Source: Huiozyma naganishii CBS 8797
Taxonomy: Eukaryota > Ascomycota > Saccharomycetes > Saccharomycetales > Saccharomycetaceae
DNA: 64,000 nucleotides
Direction: 5' to 3'
Assembly: GCF_000348985.1 (NCBI RefSeq)
Contig: NC_035926.1
Location: 186,001 to 250,000, forward strand
Shown here: positions 46,483 to 54,241 of the stretch, one piece after another
Layout: each line of letters starts with the position of its first letter
Numbering within the stretch: position 1 is the first letter of the stretch
The notes under the pieces: model-generated
Database searches by the model: none
What the model was told of the DNA's origin: nothing
The model's input: only the letters and a program-made list of their open reading frames with translations
Position numbers and translations under genes: made by a program

Positions 46483-47184
46483 TTACAGGTAAGGCTGTAC
46501 AGCTTCGCCATCGTATACGGTGAAGGGCAGATCTTCTCCGACGATGGCGATGGACAAGTTCTTGACGCTGAGCGTTTCGTCCTTTAGTGACTGTCTCAGC
46601 GCCTCCACACCTTGCTTGATCAATTCCGTGGCATCCTCCACTGGCAAAAAATCGTCCATAACTCTCTCCAAGTACGTCCTGGACCCCTGGGACCGGGCCC
46701 CGATCGCCGCGCCGTACAACTCAAGTATATTCCCTGAAGGCTGGAACTCGATCAGGTGTGGGCCGGACTTGTCGTACCCAACCAAAAGCAGCCCAACCCC
46801 ATAGGGCCTCCCCCCGTACGACTGCGTGTTCTTTTGCGCCTTGTCCGAGAGCAGGTACCCGATCTTTTCCATCGACAATTCCCTGTTGTACACGAGTTTC
46901 GAGTAGTTGCAATGCTGTCTGACGAAATTGCTCAGCACTCTGGCGTCCGGGGCCAACCCGGCAAGCGAGAGCCCGACATGGTCGTCACACTTGATGATCT
47001 TCTTCTGGTACGACGACAGCTCGTCTGCATTCCGCTTCAGTGCCACGAGACATGCGTACTTCGACGACCGCAGCCCGACGGTCACGGACCCTTGCTTGAT
47101 CGCCTCCAGAGCGTACTCCACTTGGAACAGTCTCCCCGTAGGGGAAAAAGTCACTGTGTCCCCGTCGTAGTTGTTTCTGAACAT
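46483..47184 (-). CDS. PRE5: Pre5, proteasome 20S alpha-6 subunit
   Basis: A 233-residue protein (S. cerevisiae Pre5 234). The start is the ATG at 47182-47184 (MFRNNYDGDTVTFSPTGRLF), which is essentially identical to S. cerevisiae; the longer upstream frame is not part of the protein. The alpha-type signature YDGDTVTFSPTGRLFQVEYA and the following EAIKQGSVTVGLR are present, as is DKAQKNTQSYGGRPYGVGLL. Alpha subunits form the outer, gating rings and lack the catalytic Thr. A PACE-type Rpn4 site lies 78 bp upstream. It is divergent from TGL3 (210 bp). Confidence 0.97.
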   Translation of the reverse strand: MFRNNYDGDTVTFSPTGRLFQVEYALEAIKQGSVTVGLRSSKYACLVALKRNADELSSYQKKIIKCDDHVGLSLAGLAPDARVLSNFVRQHCNYSKLVYNRELSMEKIGYLLSDKAQKNTQSYGGRPYGVGLLLVGYDKSGPHLIEFQPSGNILELYGAAIGARSQGSRTYLERVMDDFLPVEDATELIKQGVEALRQSLKDETLSVKNLSIAIVGEDLPFTVYDGEAVQPYL

Positions 47185-47261
47185 GACCTGTGCGTGTAGT
47201 GCGTTGTAACTGGGATCTAACGCCTTGGTGGGGGTCTGTTCTCGTCTACTGAGTTGGCCAC

Positions 47262-47270
47262 AGTGGCAAA
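47262..47270 (+). promoter_or_regulatory. PACE / Rpn4 site (AGTGGCAAA)
   Basis: One base from the Rpn4 consensus GGTGGCAAA and a known functional variant type. It is located in the 5' region of PRE5, where proteasome genes of S. cerevisiae carry it. Confidence 0.7.
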
Positions 47271-47394
47271 ACGACTCTTTTGATGGATATTTTGAATATT
47301 TTGTGCGACTTTCTTCTAAAGAGACAGAGAGAGGCTGCACAGTGACGAAGCTGTTTGTGAGAACAAAAGAAGTACAGCACATCGCAGGGACTCA

Positions 47395-49152
47395 ATGACG
47401 AATTTCGTGCTGGTTGCTATGCGACAGTGGTTGCTGAATCTGTGTTATGTGGTGCTGGACCACATTCCGCCCTTTTTCTGGGCGTTTTTGAACGTTCTTG
47501 GGGATATCTACATGTTTTGGTTCTACAAGTTGGGGAACTACCTGCGGCCCAAGTCGCGTGTGGTGTACTACGAGGCGATCAAGGAGCTGGACCACTGCGA
47601 CTCGTATGAGAACTGGTGCCAGACGGCGGCGATGGTCGACGAGATCACTGGGGCGAACCTGTGGCGGCGCAACTTCTTCTCGCGGCGGTACGACTTCCAT
47701 TCCGTGCTGGAGCAGTACTCCATTCTGTCCAAGGCACTCGAGTCAGAGGACACGGACACGATAAAGGAGAAACTGTCCACTACGGGGCCCTGCATGCTGC
47801 GTAATTTTGCAGGGATTGTCGATAAGAAATTGTTCACGAAGTCGCTCTTGGGGACGAAGTTGCTCATCGAGCAGTATTTGGACAAGACGCTCGAGTCACT
47901 GGATCTGTTGGATATGAACTTCACGGAGACCTCGTTTTTCCAACGGTGTAAATTGTCTTTGGGGACCACCGCGTTGATCCTGAAGGGTGGGTCCGTGTTT
48001 GGATTGTTCCATCTCGGGGTGATACGTGGGCTTCTATCGCAAAACCTCATGCCCAACATCATCAGTGGGAGTTCTATGGGTGCATGTGTTGCTGGTGTAT
48101 TTGGATGTCTCTCCAATGATGAGATAGATCAGCTGTTAAGCGAGGATGGGATTTTGAACGTGATCAAGGACGATGCGGAGCTTCTGCGGAGTTGTGGGTA
48201 TGGGATCGTCGAGCAGCATTTGAACTTGGGTACGCTGGTCCAGAACTTGATCCACCACGGTTACTCGCAGGACGTGTACTTGTTTATTCAGTTTGTGCTG
48301 AAGTATATCATTAAGGACACGACTTTTGAGGAGGCGTACCAGAACACGCGGAAGATCTTCAACATCGTGATCCACCCGACAGACAAGTCGTGTCCGAACC
48401 TGTTGAACTACGTGACGACGCCGAACGTGCTGATCCGGTCCGCGATCGACTGTTCTCTCGGCACCGGTGTAATTTCGGAGGACACAAACTTGTACTGTAA
48501 GAGTCTAGACAATGAGGTGGTGCCCTTTTTGACGCGGCCAGGTGTCAAGTTCATGGCCCCCGAGCGGGCGACCACAACAGAGAACGAATTGGAGAGCCCC
48601 TACACTCGGCTGACCGAGTTGTTCAACGTGAACAATTTCATAGTGTCCCTAGCGAGACCGTACTTGGCCCCCCTTGTGGTGAACGATTTAAAGCACGAGA
48701 TCAAGACTTCCAAATATTACTACTACAAGCACTACCCTGAGACGAACAAGCATCTGATAGATCTACCTGAATTGGGGATACCGCAGTTGAACTTCACTGA
48801 GATGGAACCGCTAGCGTTCAAGTTCAAGTACCATTTGGAGCGGAAGTTGAAGAATATTATCACGATGGAGTTCCACCATCGGATGCAAGTGCTGGACAAC
48901 CTCGGGCTGCTGAGCAGCTGGGTGAAGCGGCTGGCGATCGACGAGCCGACGCCGCGGTCTGCGACGGAGATCGTGATCGTGCCGCGGATCAAGTCGCTGT
49001 CGCTGACGCGGATCATCGAGGGCCAACTGGACAACATCCCATACTGGATCAAGTGCGGTGAGCAAAGCACGTGGCCGGTGTTGTCGCTGATAAATACGCG
49101 TTGTGCTATAGAGTTTAGACTGGATGAGGTTATAAAGGAGCGGAGAAAGTGA
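47395..49152 (+). CDS. TGL3: Tgl3, lipid-droplet triacylglycerol lipase (patatin family)
   Basis: A 585-residue protein (S. cerevisiae Tgl3 642). An N-terminal hydrophobic hairpin-like region (about 10-45) suits lipid-droplet attachment. The patatin domain has LILKGGSVFGLFHLGVIRGLL (oxyanion-type Gly-rich stretch, about 195-214), the lipase motif GSSMG at 225-229 (nucleophile Ser227) and the acyltransferase-type H-x4-D motif HGYSQD (His288-Asp293), known from Tgl3 as the lysophospholipid acyltransferase site. It hydrolyses triacylglycerol and some diacylglycerol. It keeps the S. cerevisiae neighbours PRE5 and ELP6, with which it converges (12-bp gap). Confidence 0.94.
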   Translation: MTNFVLVAMRQWLLNLCYVVLDHIPPFFWAFLNVLGDIYMFWFYKLGNYLRPKSRVVYYEAIKELDHCDSYENWCQTAAMVDEITGANLWRRNFFSRRYDFHSVLEQYSILSKALESEDTDTIKEKLSTTGPCMLRNFAGIVDKKLFTKSLLGTKLLIEQYLDKTLESLDLLDMNFTETSFFQRCKLSLGTTALILKGGSVFGLFHLGVIRGLLSQNLMPNIISGSSMGACVAGVFGCLSNDEIDQLLSEDGILNVIKDDAELLRSCGYGIVEQHLNLGTLVQNLIHHGYSQDVYLFIQFVLKYIIKDTTFEEAYQNTRKIFNIVIHPTDKSCPNLLNYVTTPNVLIRSAIDCSLGTGVISEDTNLYCKSLDNEVVPFLTRPGVKFMAPERATTTENELESPYTRLTELFNVNNFIVSLARPYLAPLVVNDLKHEIKTSKYYYYKHYPETNKHLIDLPELGIPQLNFTEMEPLAFKFKYHLERKLKNIITMEFHHRMQVLDNLGLLSSWVKRLAIDEPTPRSATEIVIVPRIKSLSLTRIIEGQLDNIPYWIKCGEQSTWPVLSLINTRCAIEFRLDEVIKERRK

Positions 49153-49164
49153 TACAGATGGGGT

Positions 49165-49974
49165 TTAATTGTAGAACAACTTTGTTGAGTCCTTCTCTGT
49201 GAGGTAGAAGAGGGACGCCTCGACGCAGTGTGTCTTGACACCGTCTGCCGGGGCCATGGCGCCCTTAGTGACGTGCAGGACGCCCGTGACGTCCCTCGCG
49301 TGGCCCGTAGCCAGCGGCTGCAATTGCAAGTTTATAGTGGACATGTACAGTAACGACGTGACGAACCTGCGCCATTCGACCGCGTGTGGTCCCTCGGGGG
49401 ACTCCCCGGCTGGGTCCACTGCGGAACAGACGACGAGCAGCCCGCAGCGTCTCTGCAAGGGCAGAATGAAGTGGTGGAGCAGCTCGTCCGCGGTGAGCCC
49501 CTCTATGAGGGACAGCAAGACCTCTGGTTGTTCCAGGAGGACCATTGAGCGATGGTCGTCACCAGAAACAGGGGCAACTGGGGGAATCTCCTCAAGCAGC
49601 GCGTGTAGCCACTTGATGCGCCCACCGCGCTCGGCAACCCTCGATGGTGCAGCGGCCCCCACGACGAAATCAGTGAGCCAGTCGACGACGAGGCAGCTTG
49701 TGGGGGGGACCTTCGCACGCTGCAACGCTGCTTGGAAGTGTGTGGCATCGTGTGCGAACGACGCAACAACGACACTGGAGGCGGCGGCTGAGCCGCCGCC
49801 GCCGCGGTTTACAGATGTGGCCGCCTCGACGAGCTGTGCGAGCAACCACAGTGGCTGCGCGGCCATCGTCGCGGTCACGCACGCGAGCCGCCGGTGCGAC
49901 CCGTCGAGCAACACGTCTCCGAACACGGAGTGGTCGCTGTACAGCACCAGCTCCTGTCTCTGAACAGCAGGCAT
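49165..49974 (-). CDS. ELP6: Elp6, Elongator subunit
   Basis: A 269-residue protein (S. cerevisiae 273) from the ATG at 49974 (MPAVQRQELVLYSDHSV, matching MGSVQRQDLVLFSDQSV); the frame continues upstream to an ATG at 50019, but that extension is not conserved. It has a RecA-like fold without a Walker A motif. Recognisable segments are IEQPELLLSLIEGLTADEL-type (here LLEQPEVLLSLIEGLT) and DVTGVLHVTKG with a final KDSTKLFYN. It forms the Elp4-5-6 hexameric ring of Elongator, which makes the wobble-uridine mcm5/ncm5 modifications of tRNA. The Gly/Ala-rich insertions and high G/C are peculiar to this copy. It shares a 152-bp promoter with ZUO1. Confidence 0.9.
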   Translation of the reverse strand: MPAVQRQELVLYSDHSVFGDVLLDGSHRRLACVTATMAAQPLWLLAQLVEAATSVNRGGGGSAAASSVVVASFAHDATHFQAALQRAKVPPTSCLVVDWLTDFVVGAAAPSRVAERGGRIKWLHALLEEIPPVAPVSGDDHRSMVLLEQPEVLLSLIEGLTADELLHHFILPLQRRCGLLVVCSAVDPAGESPEGPHAVEWRRFVTSLLYMSTINLQLQPLATGHARDVTGVLHVTKGAMAPADGVKTHCVEASLFYLTEKDSTKLFYN

Positions 49975-50082
49975 CACCGATCTCCCATCAACCCCATCAA
50001 CCGTCAAGCACTGCATCAACAGCTCATCGCAAGAACTGAAGAATTTTTCAGTTCAAATCGAAACGTCTCGACGTCACAACGA

Positions 50083-50100
50083 GAAGAAGAAGAAGAAGAA
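50083..50100 (+). repeat. (GAA)6 microsatellite in the ZUO1 5' leader
   Basis: Six perfect GAA units, followed by further GAAGAAGAG, end about 15 bases before the ZUO1 ATG at 50127, so it probably lies in the 5' UTR. Confidence 0.75.
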
Positions 50101-50126
50101 GCAGAAGAAGAGGAGCACCAGACCCG

Positions 50127-51431
50127 ATGCTATCCCTTCCTGCGTTGAAAGAGGACATTACTGTTTCTGTTGTTGCCGGTGCGCAATTGACTGCCGCTGA
50201 GCGCCGCCCACTGGAGCCCGTGGGGCGCCACTTCCTGCAGCACGCTACACGGACGCTTCGCAACCACACATGGTCCGAGTTTGAGAAGATCCAGGCCGCT
50301 GAGAACGTGCAGGCCGTGGACGGTGCTGGTGCCGCTGACCCAGACGAGTTGTTGTTCGACACGGAGCTTGCTGACGAGACTCTGTTGGAGCACGACGCGA
50401 GGGACTGGAAGACCGCGGACTTGTACGCCGCGATGGGGCTTTCCCAGTTGAGGTACCGTGCCACTGATGTGCAGATTGTGAAGGCGCACAGGAAACAGGT
50501 GGTCAAGTACCACCCTGACAAGCAGAGTGCTGCCGGTGCCGCTGAGAACGATGCTTTCTTCAAGATCATTCAGAAGGCGTTTGAGACTTTGACTGACCGC
50601 ACGAAGCGGATGCAGTACGACTCGTGTGATTTCGTCGCTGACGTCGAACCACCAGTGGGGAAACCCGGTGCCGCTGGTTACGATTTCTTCGAGGCTTGGG
50701 CACCTGTGTTTGCCTCTGAGGCTCGTTTCTCGAAGAAACAACCTGTTCCTGAGTTGGGCGACGACTCCGCTGACCAGAAGACCGTCGAGGCATTCTACGG
50801 GTTCTGGCACCGGTTCGACTCCTGGAGGACCTTTGAGTTCCTCGACGAGGATGTCCCAGACGATTCCTCGAACAGAGACCACAAGCGGTACATTGAGCGT
50901 AAGAACAAGGCCGCTAGGGACAAGAAGAAGACTGCTGACAACGCACGTCTCGTGAAGCTCGTCGAGCGTGCGATGAACGAGGACCCACGGATCCGCCGGT
51001 TCAAAGAAGAGGCGAAGAAGCTGAAGGAGCAAAAGAAGTGGGACCGTGAGGCCGGTGCCCGTGCTGAGGCCGCCGCTAAGGAGGCCGCGGAGCGTGAGGC
51101 CGCCGAGAAGGCTGCCCTAGAGGCAGAACAGGCTGCGGCTGCTAAGATGGACAAGAAGAAGTTGAAGGAGGCTGCGAAGGCCGCGAAGAAGAAGAACAAG
51201 CGTGCTCTGAGGAACGCCGGGAAGGACAACGAGTACTTCGGCGACGCTGCTGCTGACCACGACGCCGTGGACGCTCAAATCGCGCTGATCGTGGACACTT
51301 TGTCGGACGACCAACTTGCTGAGACCGTTGCCGCTGTGAAACAAGACGCCAAACAGGCATTGCAGACCGCCGCGAAGAACGCCGTCGACACAAAGCAACT
51401 GACCGCCGCGCTCGTCTCGTACTTCATTTGA
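50127..51431 (+). CDS. ZUO1: Zuo1, zuotin, ribosome-associated J-protein (RAC)
   Basis: A 434-residue protein (S. cerevisiae 433). Order: N-terminal Ssz1-binding part, J-domain (about 97-160) with HPD at 129-131 inside HRKQVVKYHPDKQS, the zuotin homology domain (YGFWHRFDSWRTFEFLDEDVPDDSS, about 220-245, split), a long charged helix rich in Ala/Glu/Lys (about 285-370) that reaches across the ribosome, and a C-terminal four-helix bundle ending YFI. With Ssz1 it stimulates the Ssb Hsp70 at the tunnel exit. Its location between ELP6 and GLC8 differs from S. cerevisiae, where ZUO1 is on chromosome VII. Confidence 0.96.
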   Translation: MLSLPALKEDITVSVVAGAQLTAAERRPLEPVGRHFLQHATRTLRNHTWSEFEKIQAAENVQAVDGAGAADPDELLFDTELADETLLEHDARDWKTADLYAAMGLSQLRYRATDVQIVKAHRKQVVKYHPDKQSAAGAAENDAFFKIIQKAFETLTDRTKRMQYDSCDFVADVEPPVGKPGAAGYDFFEAWAPVFASEARFSKKQPVPELGDDSADQKTVEAFYGFWHRFDSWRTFEFLDEDVPDDSSNRDHKRYIERKNKAARDKKKTADNARLVKLVERAMNEDPRIRRFKEEAKKLKEQKKWDREAGARAEAAAKEAAEREAAEKAALEAEQAAAAKMDKKKLKEAAKAAKKKNKRALRNAGKDNEYFGDAAADHDAVDAQIALIVDTLSDDQLAETVAAVKQDAKQALQTAAKNAVDTKQLTAALVSYFI

Positions 51432-51590
51432 AGAACTACTCTGTATGTAACCGTTACAACGTCGTTGTATATAAAACACCGCAGAATTCTTAATTGATTC
51501 GAAAGGAGACGGCGACGAGGGGGTGTTCGGAGTGCAGTAGACGACTAAGTATATACAGACGAGTATACAGACTACATACGATTACAAGAG

Positions 51591-52229
51591 ATGGGAGGAA
51601 TACTGAAGAACCCGTTACCCAGGGAGCAAGTGACGAAGGAGAACGAGGACGAGTCGTTGGTGGCGTTCCGGAAGCGGGTGTTTGACAACACGCAGTTGAA
51701 CGCCAAGTTGTCCTCGCACCAGAACAGCAAGCAGTTCAACGCTCATGTGCCTCGGGACACGATATCGCTGAAGCACGCGAAGGAGCATGGCGAGGGGCAA
51801 GAGGCAGAAGGCGCGGAGGAAGGGGAGGATCTGAGGTGGAACCACAAGAACTTGGAGGACAACGAGGTGACGAAACAGCAGTTCCAGGATATCCACATCG
51901 ACGAGCCCAAGACACCGTACCAGGGTGCGGTGGACCCGCAGGGGGAGTACTACCGTGTGGACGACGAGGACGATTTGAACAATTTCACCTTGGGAGAGGC
52001 AGAAGTGGAGGTTCCTTCGAGAGAAGAGACACCCAGTGATAATGCAGAAGAGGAAGAGTCCCAAGGCGATCAAGATCCAGAGGAGGAGACCCCGGAGGCG
52101 CGACACAAGCGGTTTGAGGAGATGAGGAAGAAGCATTACAATGTGCGGGAAATCTTTCAGCACAAGAAACAGCCGGAAGAAGACGAAGAAGAAGAAGACG
52201 ACGACGAGAACAGCAAGACTGACTCGTGA
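51591..52229 (+). CDS. GLC8: Glc8, regulator of type-1 protein phosphatase Glc7 (inhibitor-2 homologue)
   Basis: A 212-residue hydrophilic protein (S. cerevisiae 229). Inhibitor-2 landmarks: the N-terminal MGGILKNP (SILKN-type site), RWNHKNLEDNEVTKQQFQDIHIDEPKTPYQG (about 82-111, split), where Thr108 matches the Pho85-phosphorylated Thr118, and the C-terminal RKKHYNVREIF. An acidic Glu/Asp tail closes the protein. When phosphorylated by Pho85 it activates Glc7, affecting glycogen synthesis. It follows ZUO1 on the same strand after 160 bp. Confidence 0.95.
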   Translation: MGGILKNPLPREQVTKENEDESLVAFRKRVFDNTQLNAKLSSHQNSKQFNAHVPRDTISLKHAKEHGEGQEAEGAEEGEDLRWNHKNLEDNEVTKQQFQDIHIDEPKTPYQGAVDPQGEYYRVDDEDDLNNFTLGEAEVEVPSREETPSDNAEEEESQGDQDPEEETPEARHKRFEEMRKKHYNVREIFQHKKQPEEDEEEEDDDENSKTDS

Positions 52230-52242
52230 AACACCGTCCCCG

Positions 52243-52266
52243 TCACGGTCACGGTCACGGTCACGG
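52243..52266 (+). repeat. (TCACGG)4 hexanucleotide repeat downstream of GLC8
   Basis: Four perfect TCACGG units begin 14 bases after the GLC8 stop. Probably a simple minisatellite in its 3' UTR. Confidence 0.8.
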
Positions 52267-52393
52267 TCCCCAACCACTACGTAACGACATACAAGACATA
52301 AAATTGAGTGAAAAGTTTCAAGAGAAGAACTTTCTTCGATGAGCATCGACTTCAACAGTTAGCACAAGTCAGCAGCAGCAGAAGCAGTGCGAG

Positions 52394-53452
52394 ATGACGG
52401 CGACGAAACGTGTGTTGGATTCTCAAGAGGGTCCCGCTAGGAAGCAGCGCGGTGCCGCTGTGCATCCTCGTGTGTCGCTGTGCGTGTGTGCCGCAGCGGT
52501 CGTGGGGAACTGTCAGAACTTGGAGCAGATCACGCACAAAGTGTACGAATTGGCGCGTGCTGCGTCGATGTACAACGTGCGGGAAGTCGTGGTGCTGTCA
52601 CTGGACCCACCCAGAACTGCGGGGACCTCGAAGGGTGAGAAGTTGAGCGACTCGATGCTCGTCGCTACGTTGTTGCAGTACTTCGTCACGCCGCCGTACC
52701 TCGTGCGCAGCGTGTTCAAGAAACGGTTCCATAAGTACTTCCAGCACGCTGAGAAGTTGCCCCGGTTGGCACAGTTGCCCTTCATGAGGCAGGATACACC
52801 ACGAGAGGGGAAGTCCCGGTACAGGGAAGGTGTGAGTGTTGCGATGGAGCGGCCCGCGAAGATGAGCAAGCAAAAACAGTTCCAACAGACGAAGTACGTG
52901 AACGTTGGGGCCTCTGAGTTACTAGAACTGCGTGCACAGTTGGTACCGTTGAACGTGAGGGTCACCGTGGACGTTGTCGAACACAAGATTGTGTCCCCGG
53001 CGGAGGCGTATGGTGACCATGTTGGAGCTGAGGCCGCGTTTGGCTACCATGTCCGTGTAGCAGACACGCTCGTGGACTTGTTCCTGAAGAGTCCCTGCAA
53101 CTACGTACAGACACTGTGGTGTGCCGCGGAGGAGTACTGGCAGGGCCAGGGGAGGCACCACTCTAGTCACGGATCACCAACCGCTGTGTCAGCGGCCGGT
53201 ATTGTGCGCGAGGGAGACCTTCTGTTGATTGTGGGCAAATGGGACCACCTCCGTGCGAGTCTTGCCCGTGGACAGGACCAATTGGCCGAGGGCGAGGGCG
53301 AGGAAGCAGAGACACCGGCAGTGTCATCCCCTGGACAGTTACTCGACGGGGAACTTCTTTTGCCCGCAGCGGTGATGCGTGGGAACATGCCCACTGCAGA
53401 TGCCACTCTTGCTGCCTTGACCCGCCTGGAGTGCATGCTGGAGAGGGAGTAG
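52394..53452 (+). CDS. SPOUT-fold RNA methyltransferase-like protein (YMR310C/YGR283C family)
   Basis: A 352-residue protein (YMR310C 317, YGR283C 341). A basic N-terminus (KRVLDS then ARKQR) is followed by a beta strand PRVSLCVCAAAVVGNC (about 25-40) that opens the SPOUT fold, and KKRFHKYFQHAEKLPRLAQLPFMR (about 112-135, split), the family signature of C9orf114/SPOUT1 relatives. The middle part resembles an OB-type insertion. Yeast members are nucleolar or nuclear and uncharacterised; human SPOUT1 acts on RNA and at spindles. Its position between GLC8 and NIP1 equals that of YMR310C. Which WGD copy it represents is not decided by sequence. Confidence 0.82.
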   Translation: MTATKRVLDSQEGPARKQRGAAVHPRVSLCVCAAAVVGNCQNLEQITHKVYELARAASMYNVREVVVLSLDPPRTAGTSKGEKLSDSMLVATLLQYFVTPPYLVRSVFKKRFHKYFQHAEKLPRLAQLPFMRQDTPREGKSRYREGVSVAMERPAKMSKQKQFQQTKYVNVGASELLELRAQLVPLNVRVTVDVVEHKIVSPAEAYGDHVGAEAAFGYHVRVADTLVDLFLKSPCNYVQTLWCAAEEYWQGQGRHHSSHGSPTAVSAAGIVREGDLLLIVGKWDHLRASLARGQDQLAEGEGEEAETPAVSSPGQLLDGELLLPAAVMRGNMPTADATLAALTRLECMLERE

Positions 53453-53773
53453 CCCGGGGACCCTCCCAAGCCAAAATTGTATACTAGAACCGTGTAGTAA
53501 GAGTGAGAGCAAGAGCGAGAACAAGAACAAGACCTACTACTAATACTACGAGGCGCTCTCTTAGACCTGTATTAAACGGTTTGTGATATCGTTTACAGAT
53601 CTTACTGTGATCGGCGTTATATTATCAAGTCCAATCCCAAACTCGGAGTTCTACTGGTCTTCCAAGAAGTGTTTCCCAATGCCAGATCAAATGGCAGAGA
53701 AGTACTAGAGTGTATAAAGTAGTCGTCCATACTTCTGAACAAAACGGTGAGCGGTTCGAAGCACATATTTCTG

Positions 53774-53780
53774 TTACCCG
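53774..53780 (+). promoter_or_regulatory. Reb1 site (TTACCCG) upstream of NIP1
   Basis: Exact Reb1 core, 462 bp upstream of NIP1 and 320 bp after the previous stop. Confidence 0.5.
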
Positions 53781-53956
53781 GAAGTGCCATTTTTGTTTTT
53801 CGCAAACTCTGGACAATTTCCCTTTTCGGACAGGGTGCTCTTAACTATGTGTATACTACCTTGCCCTGGTCTTGGAAGCCTTTAGGCTCTGGTTTAGTGA
53901 TAACTTGGAGGCTCAGCCACTACCACCACTACTACTGCTAGTGCTGGCACGCGGAG

Positions 53957-53964
53957 GTCACGTG
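53957..53964 (+). promoter_or_regulatory. Cbf1 site (GTCACGTG) upstream of NIP1
   Basis: Exact match to RTCACGTG, the Cbf1/centromere-and-promoter-factor consensus, 278 bp from the NIP1 ATG. Confidence 0.5.
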
Positions 53965-53977
53965 GTACAGAACCAGA

Positions 53978-53989
53978 ACCCACACATCC
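53978..53989 (+). promoter_or_regulatory. Rap1-like site (ACCCACACATCC) upstream of NIP1
   Basis: Fits the core of ACACCCRYACAYM apart from the first two bases. It is 14 bp downstream of the Cbf1 site, as in many translation-factor promoters. Confidence 0.45.
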
Positions 53990-54067
53990 ACAGTTCGTAC
54001 AAAACGACAGAAGCAAAAATTTTTTCTTTCTTTCACTTTATCGTTTTGAACGGCTCTCAGCACAGAG

Positions 54068-54077
54068 TGAAAAATTT
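54068..54077 (+). promoter_or_regulatory. RRPE (TGAAAAATTT) upstream of NIP1
   Basis: Matches the rRNA-processing element/Stb3 motif about 165 bp before the ATG; suits a growth-regulated translation gene. Confidence 0.5.
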
Positions 54078-54241
54078 GAGTGAAGAGTTGGAAGAAGAGG
54101 AAGATGGAAGAACTAACAGGCATCGCAGTTCGTTACGACAGTTGCTTGCTTTGGGGATCTTGTTAGAGTCACCGTTGAGAGACACTCTGTTTAGGTGAAG
54201 TATACAGACAGAGATAAATACACACACGCACCCGTGAAGTA

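Larger units (their letters stand above)
53453..54241. other. 0.8-kb intergenic region upstream of NIP1
   Basis: No gene is supported. It contains Reb1-, Cbf1- and Rap1-type sites and an RRPE (listed separately), and runs of CTACTA/GAACAA simple sequence. A GGTTCGAAGC string at about 53753 resembles a tRNA B box, but no A box or cloverleaf accompanies it. Confidence 0.7.

Noticed and set aside
47185..47382. N-terminal 66-residue extension of PRE5.
   Set aside because: Alpha subunits start at MFRNNYDG, exactly as in S. cerevisiae; the extension covers the PACE-containing promoter.
53690..53775. tRNA-like B box (GGTTCGAAGC) upstream of NIP1.
   Set aside because: No matching A box at the right distance, and no acceptor or anticodon stem can be drawn.
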